Of a DNA stretch of 64,000 nucleotides, positions 10,853 to 20,790 are shown in pieces. The stretch comes from Rhinocladiella similis (lineage: Eukaryota > Ascomycota > Eurotiomycetes > Chaetothyriales > Herpotrichiellaceae). The number at the start of each line of letters is the position of its first letter. Within the stretch, counting starts at the first letter, position 1. Location: contig JAMRYE010000012.1 of assembly GCA_024082115.1 (NCBI GenBank), forward strand, positions 62,001-126,000, read 5' to 3'. Both the position numbers and the translations under genes were made by a program. The notes under the pieces are model-generated. The model was not told the origin of the DNA. It saw only the letters and a list, made by a program, of their open reading frames with translations, and searched no databases.

Positions 10853-11806
10853 TCAGATGGTCTGCAACGCCTCCAGGCGATTTTCAAATGCTCGTCGAGC
10901 AACCGAGGATCCTGGAGCTAGACGTTGGAAGAAATGCGGGACACCGTCGTAGAGGTGAAACTCGACGGGAACATTCGCTCGGACGAACTTGCTGACGTAT
11001 TCAGTGTCCTCCTGTACATACAAATCTAACTGTCCCACATCGAGGTATAGCCGCGGAAGGCCAGTAACATCAGTGACACGAGCAGGTGCAGCATAGGGAG
11101 AGACGCTATCCGTCCCAAACTGCTTGCCTAGGTATGCACCCCAGCCCGTCGCATTGTCGTCAGCTGAGAAGGTGGTCTTCCCGTCGGTATGGTCTTTGGC
11201 CGTGCGGTCATCCAGCATGGGATAGATCAAGACCTGCTTTGCCAGCGGTGGCGATAGTTTCCGATCTCTGGCTAGGATTGCTAGCGCCGCACCCAAGCCA
11301 CCCCCAGCGCTCTCGCCAAAAATCGCAATACGTTCAGGATCAACATTCAGTTCGGCTGCATGGGAGTGCAGCCATTGTAAAGCAGTCCAGCAGTCCTCTA
11401 GGGGGGAAGGATACGGATTCTCTGGCGCCAGGCGATATTCGACCGAAAAAAGTGGAGGTGCGCCTGAGGCTACGAAATCAGCAATTGATGGGACAATATC
11501 TCTAGCTCTGACTGAATAGTAGCCACCTCCGTGGATGTGAAGAGCGGCGGCTGTTCGCTGAGCGCTTTCCTGGGGCTCGGGCTCGGCTCTTTTCTTCACC
11601 TGGTATATCGCGATGCTGTGGCCGTCCGATCCGGTTGTGTGATGAATTCTAACTTCCACATCTTCACGCAGTGGCGTCTTGACGCTCTTTACAAATTCTT
11701 GGGCCTGATCTCTCCTTGATGCCACATCATGGATCGCAAAGTTATGCTTGAGACGCCCTAAGAACGGCCCAGCGATCGAGAACCACTCCGGGTCGTATGC
11801 AAGCAT
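10853..11806 (-). CDS. Alpha/beta-hydrolase, HSL-type esterase (esterase 1)
   Basis: An intronless frame of 317 residues. HGGG (92-95) is the oxyanion-hole motif of hormone-sensitive-lipase-type esterases. GESAGG (164-169) contains the nucleophile Ser166, DVGQLD (about 256-261) the acid and VPH (His291) the base. There is no signal peptide, so the enzyme is intracellular. It is a paralogue of the gene at 23196-24143: both start with YDPEW, share RLAPENPYP, YPMLDDRT and LYLDVGQLD, and differ in length by two residues. It is convergent with BVMO1 and has a CCGAGG element 181 bp upstream. Expected role: hydrolysis of esters made by a BVMO. Lactonase or acyl-ester activity cannot be excluded. Confidence 0.87.
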   Translation of the reverse strand: MLAYDPEWFSIAGPFLGRLKHNFAIHDVASRRDQAQEFVKSVKTPLREDVEVRIHHTTGSDGHSIAIYQVKKRAEPEPQESAQRTAAALHIHGGGYYSVRARDIVPSIADFVASGAPPLFSVEYRLAPENPYPSPLEDCWTALQWLHSHAAELNVDPERIAIFGESAGGGLGAALAILARDRKLSPPLAKQVLIYPMLDDRTAKDHTDGKTTFSADDNATGWGAYLGKQFGTDSVSPYAAPARVTDVTGLPRLYLDVGQLDLYVQEDTEYVSKFVRANVPVEFHLYDGVPHFFQRLAPGSSVARRAFENRLEALQTI

Positions 11807-13462
11807 TTTTGGTTGAATATCGAATGTCTACTGGACGACTATCTTCTGTCGGAGGGCAAGATTCATTAGCTGTTTTAAAAGCTAGGTTTACATTTTATTA
11901 CAGGAAAGAATGAAATACGACTCTGATGTAAATGGGCGGTAGCAGATTTCGCGACCCTTCTCCGCTACATACGCGCCTCTCAAGCGACCGAGGGTCCTCG
12001 GGTTCTAGGCATGTGACCGGCCCAGACTGCAGGGTCATAGTACTGCCAAACCGACTACCTCGGCCCCTCCGCTCTCAAATATGCCTGTCATGTACGGATT
12101 CAGATTGTGGAAGCTATTCTGTCGTGTTAGCACCACCCGCCCGCAGATGGGCTCCGCCTACGAAACATATTAGGCGGGTCTTGTTGTCGCTTTGGATGGT
12201 GTAGGAGTATAGCGACAAAATACTTGTGTGCCTGACTGGTTGTCAGGACCTTCACTAGGAATAGCCTCGTGAAGGGATAGTTGATGCAATGTACTCTATT
12301 GAACAGTCCTATGTAACAACGACTCATCGCTTGAAGAGCCAGGAAGTCCCCCCCGCCTAGTTCGGGAGGGGAACTCTTCTTGTACTCTCTCGTCGCCCTG
12401 GAAGTGTACTCTCGGCTATGCTGGGGGTACGCTTCCTTATCTTCGTTCCTAGTCACGGGCGGCGCTCGAGATAAGGCTGTTCTAGCCAATCAGAGCGTCT
12501 CGTGACACTGGTGGAGCTCTAGGACCACTGATGTAGCATACCTTTCGAGCACTCTGTAACTCCGTTCGGATTGGTACAATGTAGGTGCAGGTGTAGATAG
12601 TGGCCTCCGATTAATGTAGATGCAGGGATTCCGATTAGCAGCAAACTATCCTCGCCAACAATCCGGCATTTTGGGTATCAATGCCTTCAGCTACATCCAT
12701 GGCCTTTGAGTGGGTCATCTACTCATGCCCATGCGATCATTCACAAGAACAACGGTCCCATCGTAAGGTTGTTGGGGAATGCAGTCGTGATCCGGCCCAA
12801 CGCATGACCCAACCGAGTAAATTGACTGAAAATACGTTTGACAACTTTGAGGCGATTCTGAGCCATCAGTAATCGAATATCGTGGTTCTGATAAAAACAA
12901 GTCAGCATTGGACGGAGGAACTATTTGGACAGGATCAGCTGTACTGATGTGTTTCTCTATAATCACTTTGACTGAGACGAAGGCATAAGAAGAAGGCAAC
13001 CTGCCGTCCTTCAGCGCCCTGTGATCAGATTTAAAGCTCTATTCAACCTCATTGCCGAGGGCCGAGATCCGCGACGGGTTTATGAGAGAGAGCACGCCAG
13101 GAAGCTAATGAGATTGAGGTCTGCGCCGGAGGTCTCACATTCGATTGTACTCAGTCAAGAGGGAGCTCAAAGATAGACTAAGGAACGATCATTTTGGCTC
13201 TAGGGAATTGAAATTCCTTGAATCATATTGAAGAGGGTAATTGAGATCATAGCTAGGCACATCAGCATCTACTTGGACTAAGTGCCTGCTCGAGCATCTC
13301 ACTTCCAACAAACGTAGAGCCTGTTCATCAACAGCCTCTACCATTCGGGGCCAAATGCCACTAGAGTATTAGCAGATTCGTTCTGCTCCATAGCTCCACA
13401 CAAGACTCCCCATAAGAGCACTCCGGGGTTGTTATTGCAGCCAGGGGCCAGTGATAGGAACT
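11807..13462. other. Long intergenic stretch between esterase 1 and the transporter
   Basis: About 1.65 kb with no supported gene. It holds the promoter of esterase 1 (element at 11987). Open frames at 12127-12489 and 12681-12999 have no recognisable family and look like decayed repeat. The transporter ends at 13463, so the right part is its 3' side. Confidence 0.5.
11987..11994 (-). promoter_or_regulatory. ACCGAGGG element upstream of esterase 1
   Basis: Exact reverse complement of CCCTCGGT, 181 bp upstream of the minus-strand start at 11806. It is followed by GTCCTCGGGT, so the locus is itself partly palindromic. Confidence 0.5.
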
Positions 13463-15434
13463 CTATCCCATGTACACCGCAACTCTGTTGGTCTTGTACT
13501 TCTTCACGCTCGGGACGAAGAGACAAGTGATGACCGCAACTGATCCAAATGCAATGCTTGTGAACCAGACATATTTCAAGCTGTATGCGTACGCCCATCT
13601 ATCTCCAAGTGTGGCTGCTTCGGCAATCGCAGGAGAAAACCCCACTGCGGTTGCAATTTCCTCGGGTTTTGTGAGAAATGTGATGACGAACGCCTCAGCA
13701 TCCTTCGGTGGAAGGCCGGCAGCGATAGCGTATTCTGCGATGTACTTGGGCAGGACCTTCGTTAACTTGTTCCTGAAGATATTGTAGTATATAGTGTATC
13801 CAAAAGATCCTCCAATTGTCCTCAGCGATAGTGTCCATGCAGCAGTGGTGGCAAGCAAGCTGTCTGGAACTGCCATGAGAGCGACGGTCGAGCTTGGAAC
13901 TGTTATGCTGCCTGATCCGAATCCGCACAGTCCGCCCAGGGCCACGGCCAGTGCTAGGTTGTCAGGTGTAACCGATGCCATGCTACCAGCGAACGTGGCT
14001 AAAGTGTAGTTAGTACAATCCCCTTCTCATTTTGACAGGGCAGCGGCAGTCTTACTCATTAGAATGAATCCCGTGAGGAGGACATATCGCGCTCCGAGCT
14101 TCGTGGAAATCAAGGCCGTAAACGAGATGGTTGCCACAGTTGTAAGAACACCATATGCCAAACTCCTTAGACCCACTTGGACCGGATCCGGAGAGAAGAC
14201 TGCTTGATACAGTAAAGGCAGGAAGTTGACGATTGAATAGAATGTCATGCCGGCGACAAAAGAGAGGATAAAAATCAATCCGACAACCCGTTGGCCCTGG
14301 AACAAGACTTTAGGCAGCATAGGAAATTTGGCAAACTTGATTTCCCACACCACCCAAGCAGCAAGTAAGAAGATGCCGATGATGAATTGACAGAGCACAT
14401 ATGCACTTGCCCAGGCATGGGAATAGCCCCCCGCAGAAAGGGCGACAAGCCTATCTAAGGTAAGTTTCACCAACGACTCGAGAAAAGATGAACGGACATA
14501 CATGAGTGTGATTCCTGTGATAGAAAGAACAGCGCCAATATAGTCAAGGTTTCGTAAAATCCGTCGCCTGCTAAAACCTTCCATGCGAGGATGGTTTTGC
14601 GGGAAGTAGCAGAACACCAGTCCGATAAAAACGACACCGTTCCAGATCAGTGAAATCCACTGTGTCCATCGCCAGGTGGCACGGCTTGCCAGCACCTGGC
14701 AGTATAGAACGTATGGTATGATGGGGATGATACCGCATGCCATCATCGCAAGAGCGTAGCCCCTGTGCTTCACTGGGAAGATATCCGAAAGGCTGCCATC
14801 AAAATAAGACAACAATCAAAGACTGAGCGAAACTAGACTCACCCAGCCATTGAAGATAGCTCACAGATACCTGCACCTACACCAGAAATTGCTAGGCCTG
14901 CAACTGCCTGGCCAAACTGGTGGGCCGTGCCAGCAATGACGATTCCCACCATGACAACGATCAGACCGAGAAGGGTGATGTTGCGACGGCCCAGGAGATC
15001 TTGCAGGTAACCGGAAAATGGAGCGGAGGCAGCGACGGCGAGAGTGTTTGATACAGGAAGCCAACTGGCGCTGCCAAAGTTGTGCAGGTCGGCCTGAACA
15101 TAAGACAATGTGGCTCCAATGTAATACATCATGATTTGAGAAGCTACACCACAAACAATCATCAGCTGATACAGCATCCCAGGCCTCGCAGGCAATTGTC
15201 TCACTCACATGTATACAGCGTACACAGGCAGAATGCGGCAATGAATCGGCGAACAGTCCAGCTCACCTTGCCGTCAGAGTCATCCCCTTTGTACGCGAGT
15301 TCGTTGTTCAAGTGCAGATCATCATGTGTGGGCACCACTTCAAGCTTGGAGTCCTCTAATTGGTTTTCTGTTGTGCAATCATCCCCGGGACCTTTCTCCA
15401 AATGGTCTTGATTGATGTTGTTCATGGTGGACAT
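13463..15434 (-). CDS. MFS transporter, TRI12-like family
   Basis: Minus-strand exons 15434-15209, 15143-14843, 14792-14056 and 13998-13463, with introns of 65, 50 and 57 nt, give 599 residues. An upstream in-frame ATG at 15485 would give 616. The joins restore LYTSSQIMMYYIGATLSYVQ, SSMAGLSDIFPVKHRGYA and FILMTTFAGSMASVTP. The protein is strongly hydrophobic with many transmembrane helices; length and the segment SDIFPVKHRGYALAMM match the fungal TRI12 / trichothecene-efflux-pump group of the major facilitator superfamily. It begins with an acidic hydrophilic cytoplasmic tail. In a catabolic cluster it could take up the substrate or export a toxic intermediate. Similarity to TRI12 does not imply trichothecene transport. 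A CCCTCGGT element lies 187 bp upstream. Confidence 0.88.
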
Positions 15435-15620
15435 GTCGTAGATGGGGATGAGACTGAATTCAAAAACAAGCTTGTACAGGCTCAAATAGTGCCAACAAGG
15501 ACTCCTGGATGGGTTTCTGTATGCCCTGCTCTGGTGATTTATTGTTTATGCCTTCAGCTAGAGACTACCAGAAATATATAGGCCTTGTTCGAGAGTGTAA
15601 GCTGGGATGCTAGCCGATGA

Positions 15621-15628
15621 CCCTCGGT
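15621..15628 (+). promoter_or_regulatory. CCCTCGGT element upstream of the transporter
   Basis: Perfect octamer 187 bp upstream of the minus-strand start at 15434 (136 bp from the alternative start at 15485), next to the 40-bp hairpin. Confidence 0.5.
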
Positions 15629-15656
15629 TACGCCTCCCCGCAAGCCGAAGAACGAA

Positions 15657-15696
15657 CCTACACTGTCTGGGGCCTGGGGACCCCAGACAGTGTAGG
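15657..15696. repeat. 40-bp perfect inverted repeat (16-bp arms, 8-nt loop)
   Basis: Arms CCTACACTGTCTGGGG (15657-15672) and its exact reverse complement (15681-15696) flank the loop CCTGGGGA. It lies about 220 bp upstream of the transporter start. A short direct repeat, AGCCGAAGA, flanks it on both sides. It could be a protein-binding palindrome, a transcribed hairpin in the leader, or an excision footprint. Confidence 0.75.
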
Positions 15697-16400
15697 CTCC
15701 AGACCCATAGCCGAAGACCCACATCCATAACTTCGGAGGAGCCGGAGTAGCGGTATGTTAAAGATGAGGCTCCCTCCAAAGCAACCCAATACTGTTCTGT
15801 TCGATGATAACGCTGAGCGGTGGGGTAGAGCTTACCACCCGCGCGTGCTGTAGTCTACGCAGTTGATCGATCTACGCGTTTGCATTTGACACGCCTGGTA
15901 TTGAGAAGCTCATTGCGTGACATTGTGCTCTGTAGACCTGACCGGGGGGGAAATGGTCGGGAAATCTGTTCTAATCCATCCAAGGAGCATGTGACCGACA
16001 AGAAGACTAGATCCAGAGAAGGGGGCGCAACAGTCTCTGTTGAGGTCTAAAGGACCGTCCTGCATAATTGCCCAACATATGCCTCTAATATGCATCGTAT
16101 AGAAGGCTGGAATTTCAAGACGTGAAGAACGTCCAAGTTCAACACGCTGAAGGGTACTAGATCTATATCGGAGAGAAAGAAAGAAGCAACGACGCAGGGG
16201 GTCTTAATACACTTTCAGCCCCTCGCATGCATACGGTGACTTGTGGTATGGAACACCCTGGTAGCAGACATACCCAGAATCCTCTTGGATATGCTTATCT
16301 CGGCGCTGATCTGTACAGAAAGCCACATGATAGTAATATACCTATGCACTTTGTAGCTCCAAGTATCATATTCGTACATTGGAAAGGGATACAATGACGG

Positions 16401-18835
16401 TCAGGCTGTCGAGAAATGCCCTAGCTGGCCCATCTGAGGCGTCGATACTCCAAATGTTGAAATCTCATTCATGGGGAGGTACGCTGGATTGGCGTCAAAA
16501 TTAATGAGTGCTTGTAGAAGATCGTTGTCTAGTTCGAGATCATTCCAAGAACCGGCGGCCAAGCTCGTTGAACTGGTTGAAGTCTGCGCATTGACATCCT
16601 TGGGAGTATGCACGTAATCAAACGGTTGACGTCCGAAGGGGCCTAGGCCGGCGTTGCCGGTGCCTGGGCCGTACACAACTATCATGTCAGATGAAAGAGC
16701 ATCACCACCCCGTCTAGCAGTACTGAACCCCGAACTTGGGTTGGCATTGGACGAGGAACTGGTCGTTACATTGAAGGGCATCGCAGGATGACTGTCAAGG
16801 CTGTCCTGTCCCCTACGACTGAAGGGGCCTAGGCTGAGCGTAGGCCTTGCAAGCATCGGAATGTGCAATTTTGACTGTCGGATGGCGGTTTCTACAAACC
16901 ACACGGCGTAGTCGGCAGAAGCATACATATCTCGTAGCTGCTGTAGCGCCTCCCAGCAGTGGTAGAATCTCCCAATAGATCTGTTGCGGATATCCTCTTT
17001 TACGGAACGTACATCAATGAGGTGAATCATTGTGGCTGCCAGCAACGCTGTAATTGTGCTGGTTGAACAATGGCGCAAGGAATTGGAAGTATCCAACTCA
17101 TAAATGAGCCCGGTGATTGTCACCGCGGCCTCGGTAATCCGTTGTCGTGAGAGGTGAACCGCAGACTCCTCATGCGTTTGGCGGGCAGACTGCAGTGCTC
17201 GAGGGCGATGTAGAACGGTTACAGCAGTGTGGTACATCATGTGTAGCAATGCCAAATGGAGCCGGTAAGCCATCTGCGCGTCCGTTTGTTCCTCGGCCGT
17301 AGGCGACGAGCCGAGCTGAGGCCGACAAGCGGGATGCAGGCCCTGATACCACTCAGTCAAGCCGGCGTCGCACCTGATCATATCTTCCATCTGTTCCGCC
17401 GACCTCATTGGCATGACCATCGTTGTGAGGGAATCTTCCCGAAAGGCATCAGGACTACCCAAGATCGAGTATTGCGTGGAGAGTACATCTCCAATGTTCA
17501 CACAGAGTTTAGCTAGCTCGATGCAGAGGAGGCTCATGTTTTGTTGGGTGGTCACCATGCTCGTGGTGGAAAACGGACCCAGATAGTTCAAGACATCTTC
17601 ACTCCACGCTTCCACTTCGAAGTCGGCCAGTGTCAGCATGGACACGCTAAAGTCATTGGAACGAATTCTGATCGGTCGCCGGATACCCAAGGCCAGGAGT
17701 CGGTCTCGTATGAAGCATGACCACCAGATCCGCTTCCGAAGTCGTGCTACCGTCGGTCTGATGTTGAGCACCTCCGGATTCCGATGAAGCCCTTGGATCT
17801 GCGCCAGTGAAAGGGCGATGCCAAGCCAATGCCATGTTTCTTTCTCGTCTTCAGGGCGCGCGTACCAGTATGTCATGAGCAACAGGGCCTGGATCAAGGC
17901 CAAGTGGTCAGCTTCACAGTCCAAGCCATACAGCAGGCGTGGCCGATCGAAGAAGGCTGTTCGAGCGGCTTTACGACTCTGGTATCCCCTGCTGGTGAGA
18001 TACTCAATGTCGACAAAGGCGACCCCCATGGCCATCACGGCCTGAAAAAGGATGAGGCTGAGAGGCTGAGTATCGCTTTTTGGTCGCGTGATTGGCGCAA
18101 TGAAAAGTGGTATGTCTATGATGGGCATGAGTGGATGGGCATACAGAAAATATGCTCGAAGCAACTCCCGTTGAAGTTCCGGGTCGGGGATGAGTAAAGC
18201 CCCCTTCTTGGTCAAGTATTCGATATCATCCGGCGATATGCGAGATGGCAACGGTCGAATATACGAAGGCAGTCTCTGCTGCAGACGGTCCCGGTCCAGG
18301 GGGGACAAGTGACCCCCCTCGTTCGCCGACGTGGTGATTGGACTATTACAAAGTGCCGCATCGTGGTTGCGTCGTTCCGGAGAGTGAGGGCGAGATGTTA
18401 AGCCGCGTGCACCTGGCCAACCTCAGCGAAACCGTCCCAATGTCAAATGTGGCTATCGTGCATGGGATATGTTCCATGAAGAATTCGCGCAAACCTACCT
18501 TCAAACGAAAGCGCAACCGGCAGATCGTTCACCGGAAGATCATTCTCAGTCACATCCCTCGATCGTGGACAAGGGTCATCGCCATCAATCGAAGTACATA
18601 CCCTGCCACGGTTGCTTTCGGTGAAGGCGCAAACAACACCATCCAGGCGACAGTTGGTGCACGGAACTCCTCCCGTCACAGCATCGCAACGCACTTTGCG
18701 ACCACGACAGGAAAGGCAAGCTCGCGCAGCGCGTCTCTTTCCTGCCGTCGCTTCTGGGGGTAGCTCACCGGCCTTCCTTTTCTGTGTCTCAGAGGGAGGG
18801 CTAATATCAGGAGCAGCGACAGCCGGGGATGCCAT
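16401..18835 (-). CDS. Zn2Cys6 transcription factor (regulator 1)
   Basis: Exon 1 is 18835-18499 and exon 2 is about 18412-16401, giving about 782 residues. The acceptor at 18413 is the one that keeps phase; others nearby are possible. Cysteines 40, 43, 50, 59, 62 and 69 form CX2CX6CX8CX2CX6C (ACLSCRGRKVRC). Exon 2 carries the fungal-specific regulatory domain, starting with DIEYLTKKGALLIPDPELQ, which recalls the cutinase-regulator CTF1-like group. It continues through the middle-homology region (PTVARLRKRIWWSCFIRDRL) to a low-complexity Ser/Asn/Gly tail. Nuclear DNA-binding activator or repressor. It lies inside the cluster, divergent from the YCII gene, and is a good candidate for its pathway regulator. 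Confidence 0.88.
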
Positions 18836-19371
18836 CGCGGATGTCTCTTTGGGAACGAAAAGATGGGCAAAACTGGGGAAAGGACTTATGCCTGAGTCTG
18901 AAGCTCCCGGTTGCCCTGACTTTTCCCCAGACGTTCAGGGTTTTCATGGGGCGCACACGTTCACCCACAAGGGAGGCCCTCTGATTGTCCAGAAGACACT
19001 CGACCCCACGCAGACATTTGGAGTAGCACCATGCAACTCTAGCCCGAAGTCTAGCTTGAACTATACTGGGTCAAAGCTTTACTGGATCAAAGGATCGGCG
19101 AACCAGAGGCGGATAACGGGCCAGAGGTGACTCCACTCTCAGTTCTTTCCTTCGGGTCGAGTTGTGCACATTCGGCGGGCATGGTTGGACCTTATGACCT
19201 ACAAACTGCATCAATACCCCAGGAGTACCTGTGCTGAGCCAGCAGTACGGACTAAATGACCATCCATGCAAGCACGGCATGCGAATACAAAGCCAAAGTG
19301 GGTGACTTCGGCCGTTGAGACTGAATCAAGTCCACGATATCAGTACTCCGCACTGTGTACGCCTCGTAGTT

Positions 19372-19415
19372 CCTCGGCCCCCTCCGAGGAGTTTCAACAG
19401 CCTCGGCCCCCTCGG
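19372..19415. promoter_or_regulatory. Cluster of four CCTCGG/CCGAGG cores
   Basis: CCTCGG at 19372-19377, 19401-19406 and 19410-19415, and the reverse form CCGAGG at 19384-19389, all within 44 bp. It lies 537 bp from the regulator 1 start and 397 bp from the YCII start. It could be a shared enhancer-like site, for example for autoregulation. Confidence 0.4.
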
Positions 19416-19593
19416 CCACATGTGCGACGGGCTTACAAAGTCCACCCGACCATTGATAATGCGAATGAAAATACCCTGATCCGATTGGAGCCGGCCTTCT
19501 TACACATACCCATCATGGCATCAACGAGTCTCCCTTCCCCTTCACCCGCACCTGGGGAGTCCCACACTGATTATCCCAGCTTCCGGCACCCGG

Positions 19594-19601
19594 ACCGAGG
19601 A
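19594..19601 (-). promoter_or_regulatory. ACCGAGGA element upstream of the YCII gene
   Basis: Core CCGAGG, 211 bp upstream of the ATG at 19812. Confidence 0.4.
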
Positions 19602-19811
19602 TACCAGCCCAGGCTGTCATCCCTCGTAGCCCCATGATTACCTTAGCTGGATGGTTGTGAAGACGCGCTTATGGCTTACCCCTGATGGGTATAACCAACG
19701 CCCTGGGACCAACATTCGTCGTCACGAATTCCTTGCCCTAGACAAAACAGTAGGCTTTTCGCTACCAACATTCGACGAGTCACAAATTTGCAACAGGTTA
19801 ATCGATCCACA

Positions 19812-20144
19812 ATGGCCACACAAATCAGGAAAGAGTGGTTGGTCTGGGCCCCTGGCGTCCCCAATATGGACGAAACCCGATTCAAAGTCCGGCCGGATCA
19901 CATCAAGAACGCCATCGCTCTGAAGGAGTCTGGGCGTATGCCTTGGGGCGGCGGCGTGCTCGAGAAGCACAACGAGGATGGAGATACTGCGGGCTTGCTT
20001 GTGGCCGTCTTCACCGTCTACGCCAATACGGAGGAAGAGGCTTGGAAAGTGGTAACTGAGGATCCTTACACCAAGAACGGTATATGGGACGTCAAGCAGG
20101 TCAAGATCTACCCTTGGAAGACTACTATCCGAATACCTCTTTGA
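19812..20144 (+). CDS. YCII-related domain protein
   Basis: An intronless frame of 110 residues. The start is set by ATG 19812, followed by a beta-strand typical of the fold (KEWLVWAPGV). Segments GGGVLEK, LLVAVFTVYANTEEEAWKVV, EDPYTKNGIWDVKQV and KIYPWK follow the order of the YCII family: dimeric ferredoxin-like alpha/beta barrel, with the DPY...G.W pattern near the active-site cleft. No biochemical role is fixed for fungal members. Related barrels act as dehydrochlorinases, muconolactone isomerases or decarboxylases. Its place between a regulator and a BVMO suggests that it handles a pathway intermediate; this is inference. Confidence 0.8.
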   Translation: MATQIRKEWLVWAPGVPNMDETRFKVRPDHIKNAIALKESGRMPWGGGVLEKHNEDGDTAGLLVAVFTVYANTEEEAWKVVTEDPYTKNGIWDVKQVKIYPWKTTIRIPL

Positions 20145-20790
20145 ATATGACAGATTCAATATCTTGGGTAGAAAATGTCGCCGCATGGCCAGACAGAATC
20201 AGTGGCTCAGCTCTCATCGCAAACATCCAATCTGATTGAGTCAATTCAACTATTTCCTCGCTCCTGGATCCCCTTTCGCCTCAGCTCCGCTCAGTATACA
20301 GTATACCAGCTCGAGCGTTGCTTGTCTTGGAGAGCTCGACACTGTTCTCTTTTCTTTTGTCGTGGACTTTGTATTGCCAAACAGAGCCCATTGCTTCTAG
20401 CACGAGCCTGAAGCTGCAGAACGTGGAATATGCACGTGACCGTTAGAAGATAGACAGTATCACAGCGACGAGGAGCAACCCTCTTCCTGGTTCGTTCCTC
20501 CCTCTGCAAGCAAAAGCTCGAAGGCATGATCCACGAGTGTTTACACCTGATGTTTATAATATTGATCTCCTGTTCCAATATCCAAACGGCCCTACACCAC
20601 GGACCATATTCCAAATTTCGAAAACGCATGAGTAGACGCGTCTGCATAGCAGCCGGAGCCTCTTGGAAAGGTGCAGCGCCCTCTTATTCTCTCTCCGTCT
20701 ACGGCATCTAAATGACGGTTGTCAAGGACAACCTGGAAAGTTGTTGCCTTCCTTTCACAGTAACATGGCCAAACCCTTCAACATACTCGC
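20145..20790. other. 3' intergenic between YCII and BVMO2 (convergent)
   Basis: No supported gene; likely the two 3' UTRs. Confidence 0.5.

Larger units (their letters stand above)
15435..16400. other. Intergenic between the transporter and regulator 1
   Basis: No supported gene. It contains the transporter promoter, a CCCTCGGT element and a strong hairpin (both listed). The rest is featureless to me. Confidence 0.55.
18836..19811. promoter_or_regulatory. Divergent promoter region of regulator 1 and the YCII gene
   Basis: About 1 kb between the two starts. No gene seen. It carries a cluster of four CCTCGG/CCGAGG cores and one further copy (listed). Confidence 0.5.

Noticed and set aside
13463..15434. 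Naming the transporter as a trichothecene pump
   Set aside because: Family resemblance only; no trichothecene biosynthetic genes (such as a terpene cyclase) are in the window.
18413..18498. Regulator 1 as a single-exon gene starting near 18308
   Set aside because: There is no ATG there (the codon is TTG), and the zinc cluster lies in an upstream exon joined by a phase-consistent intron.
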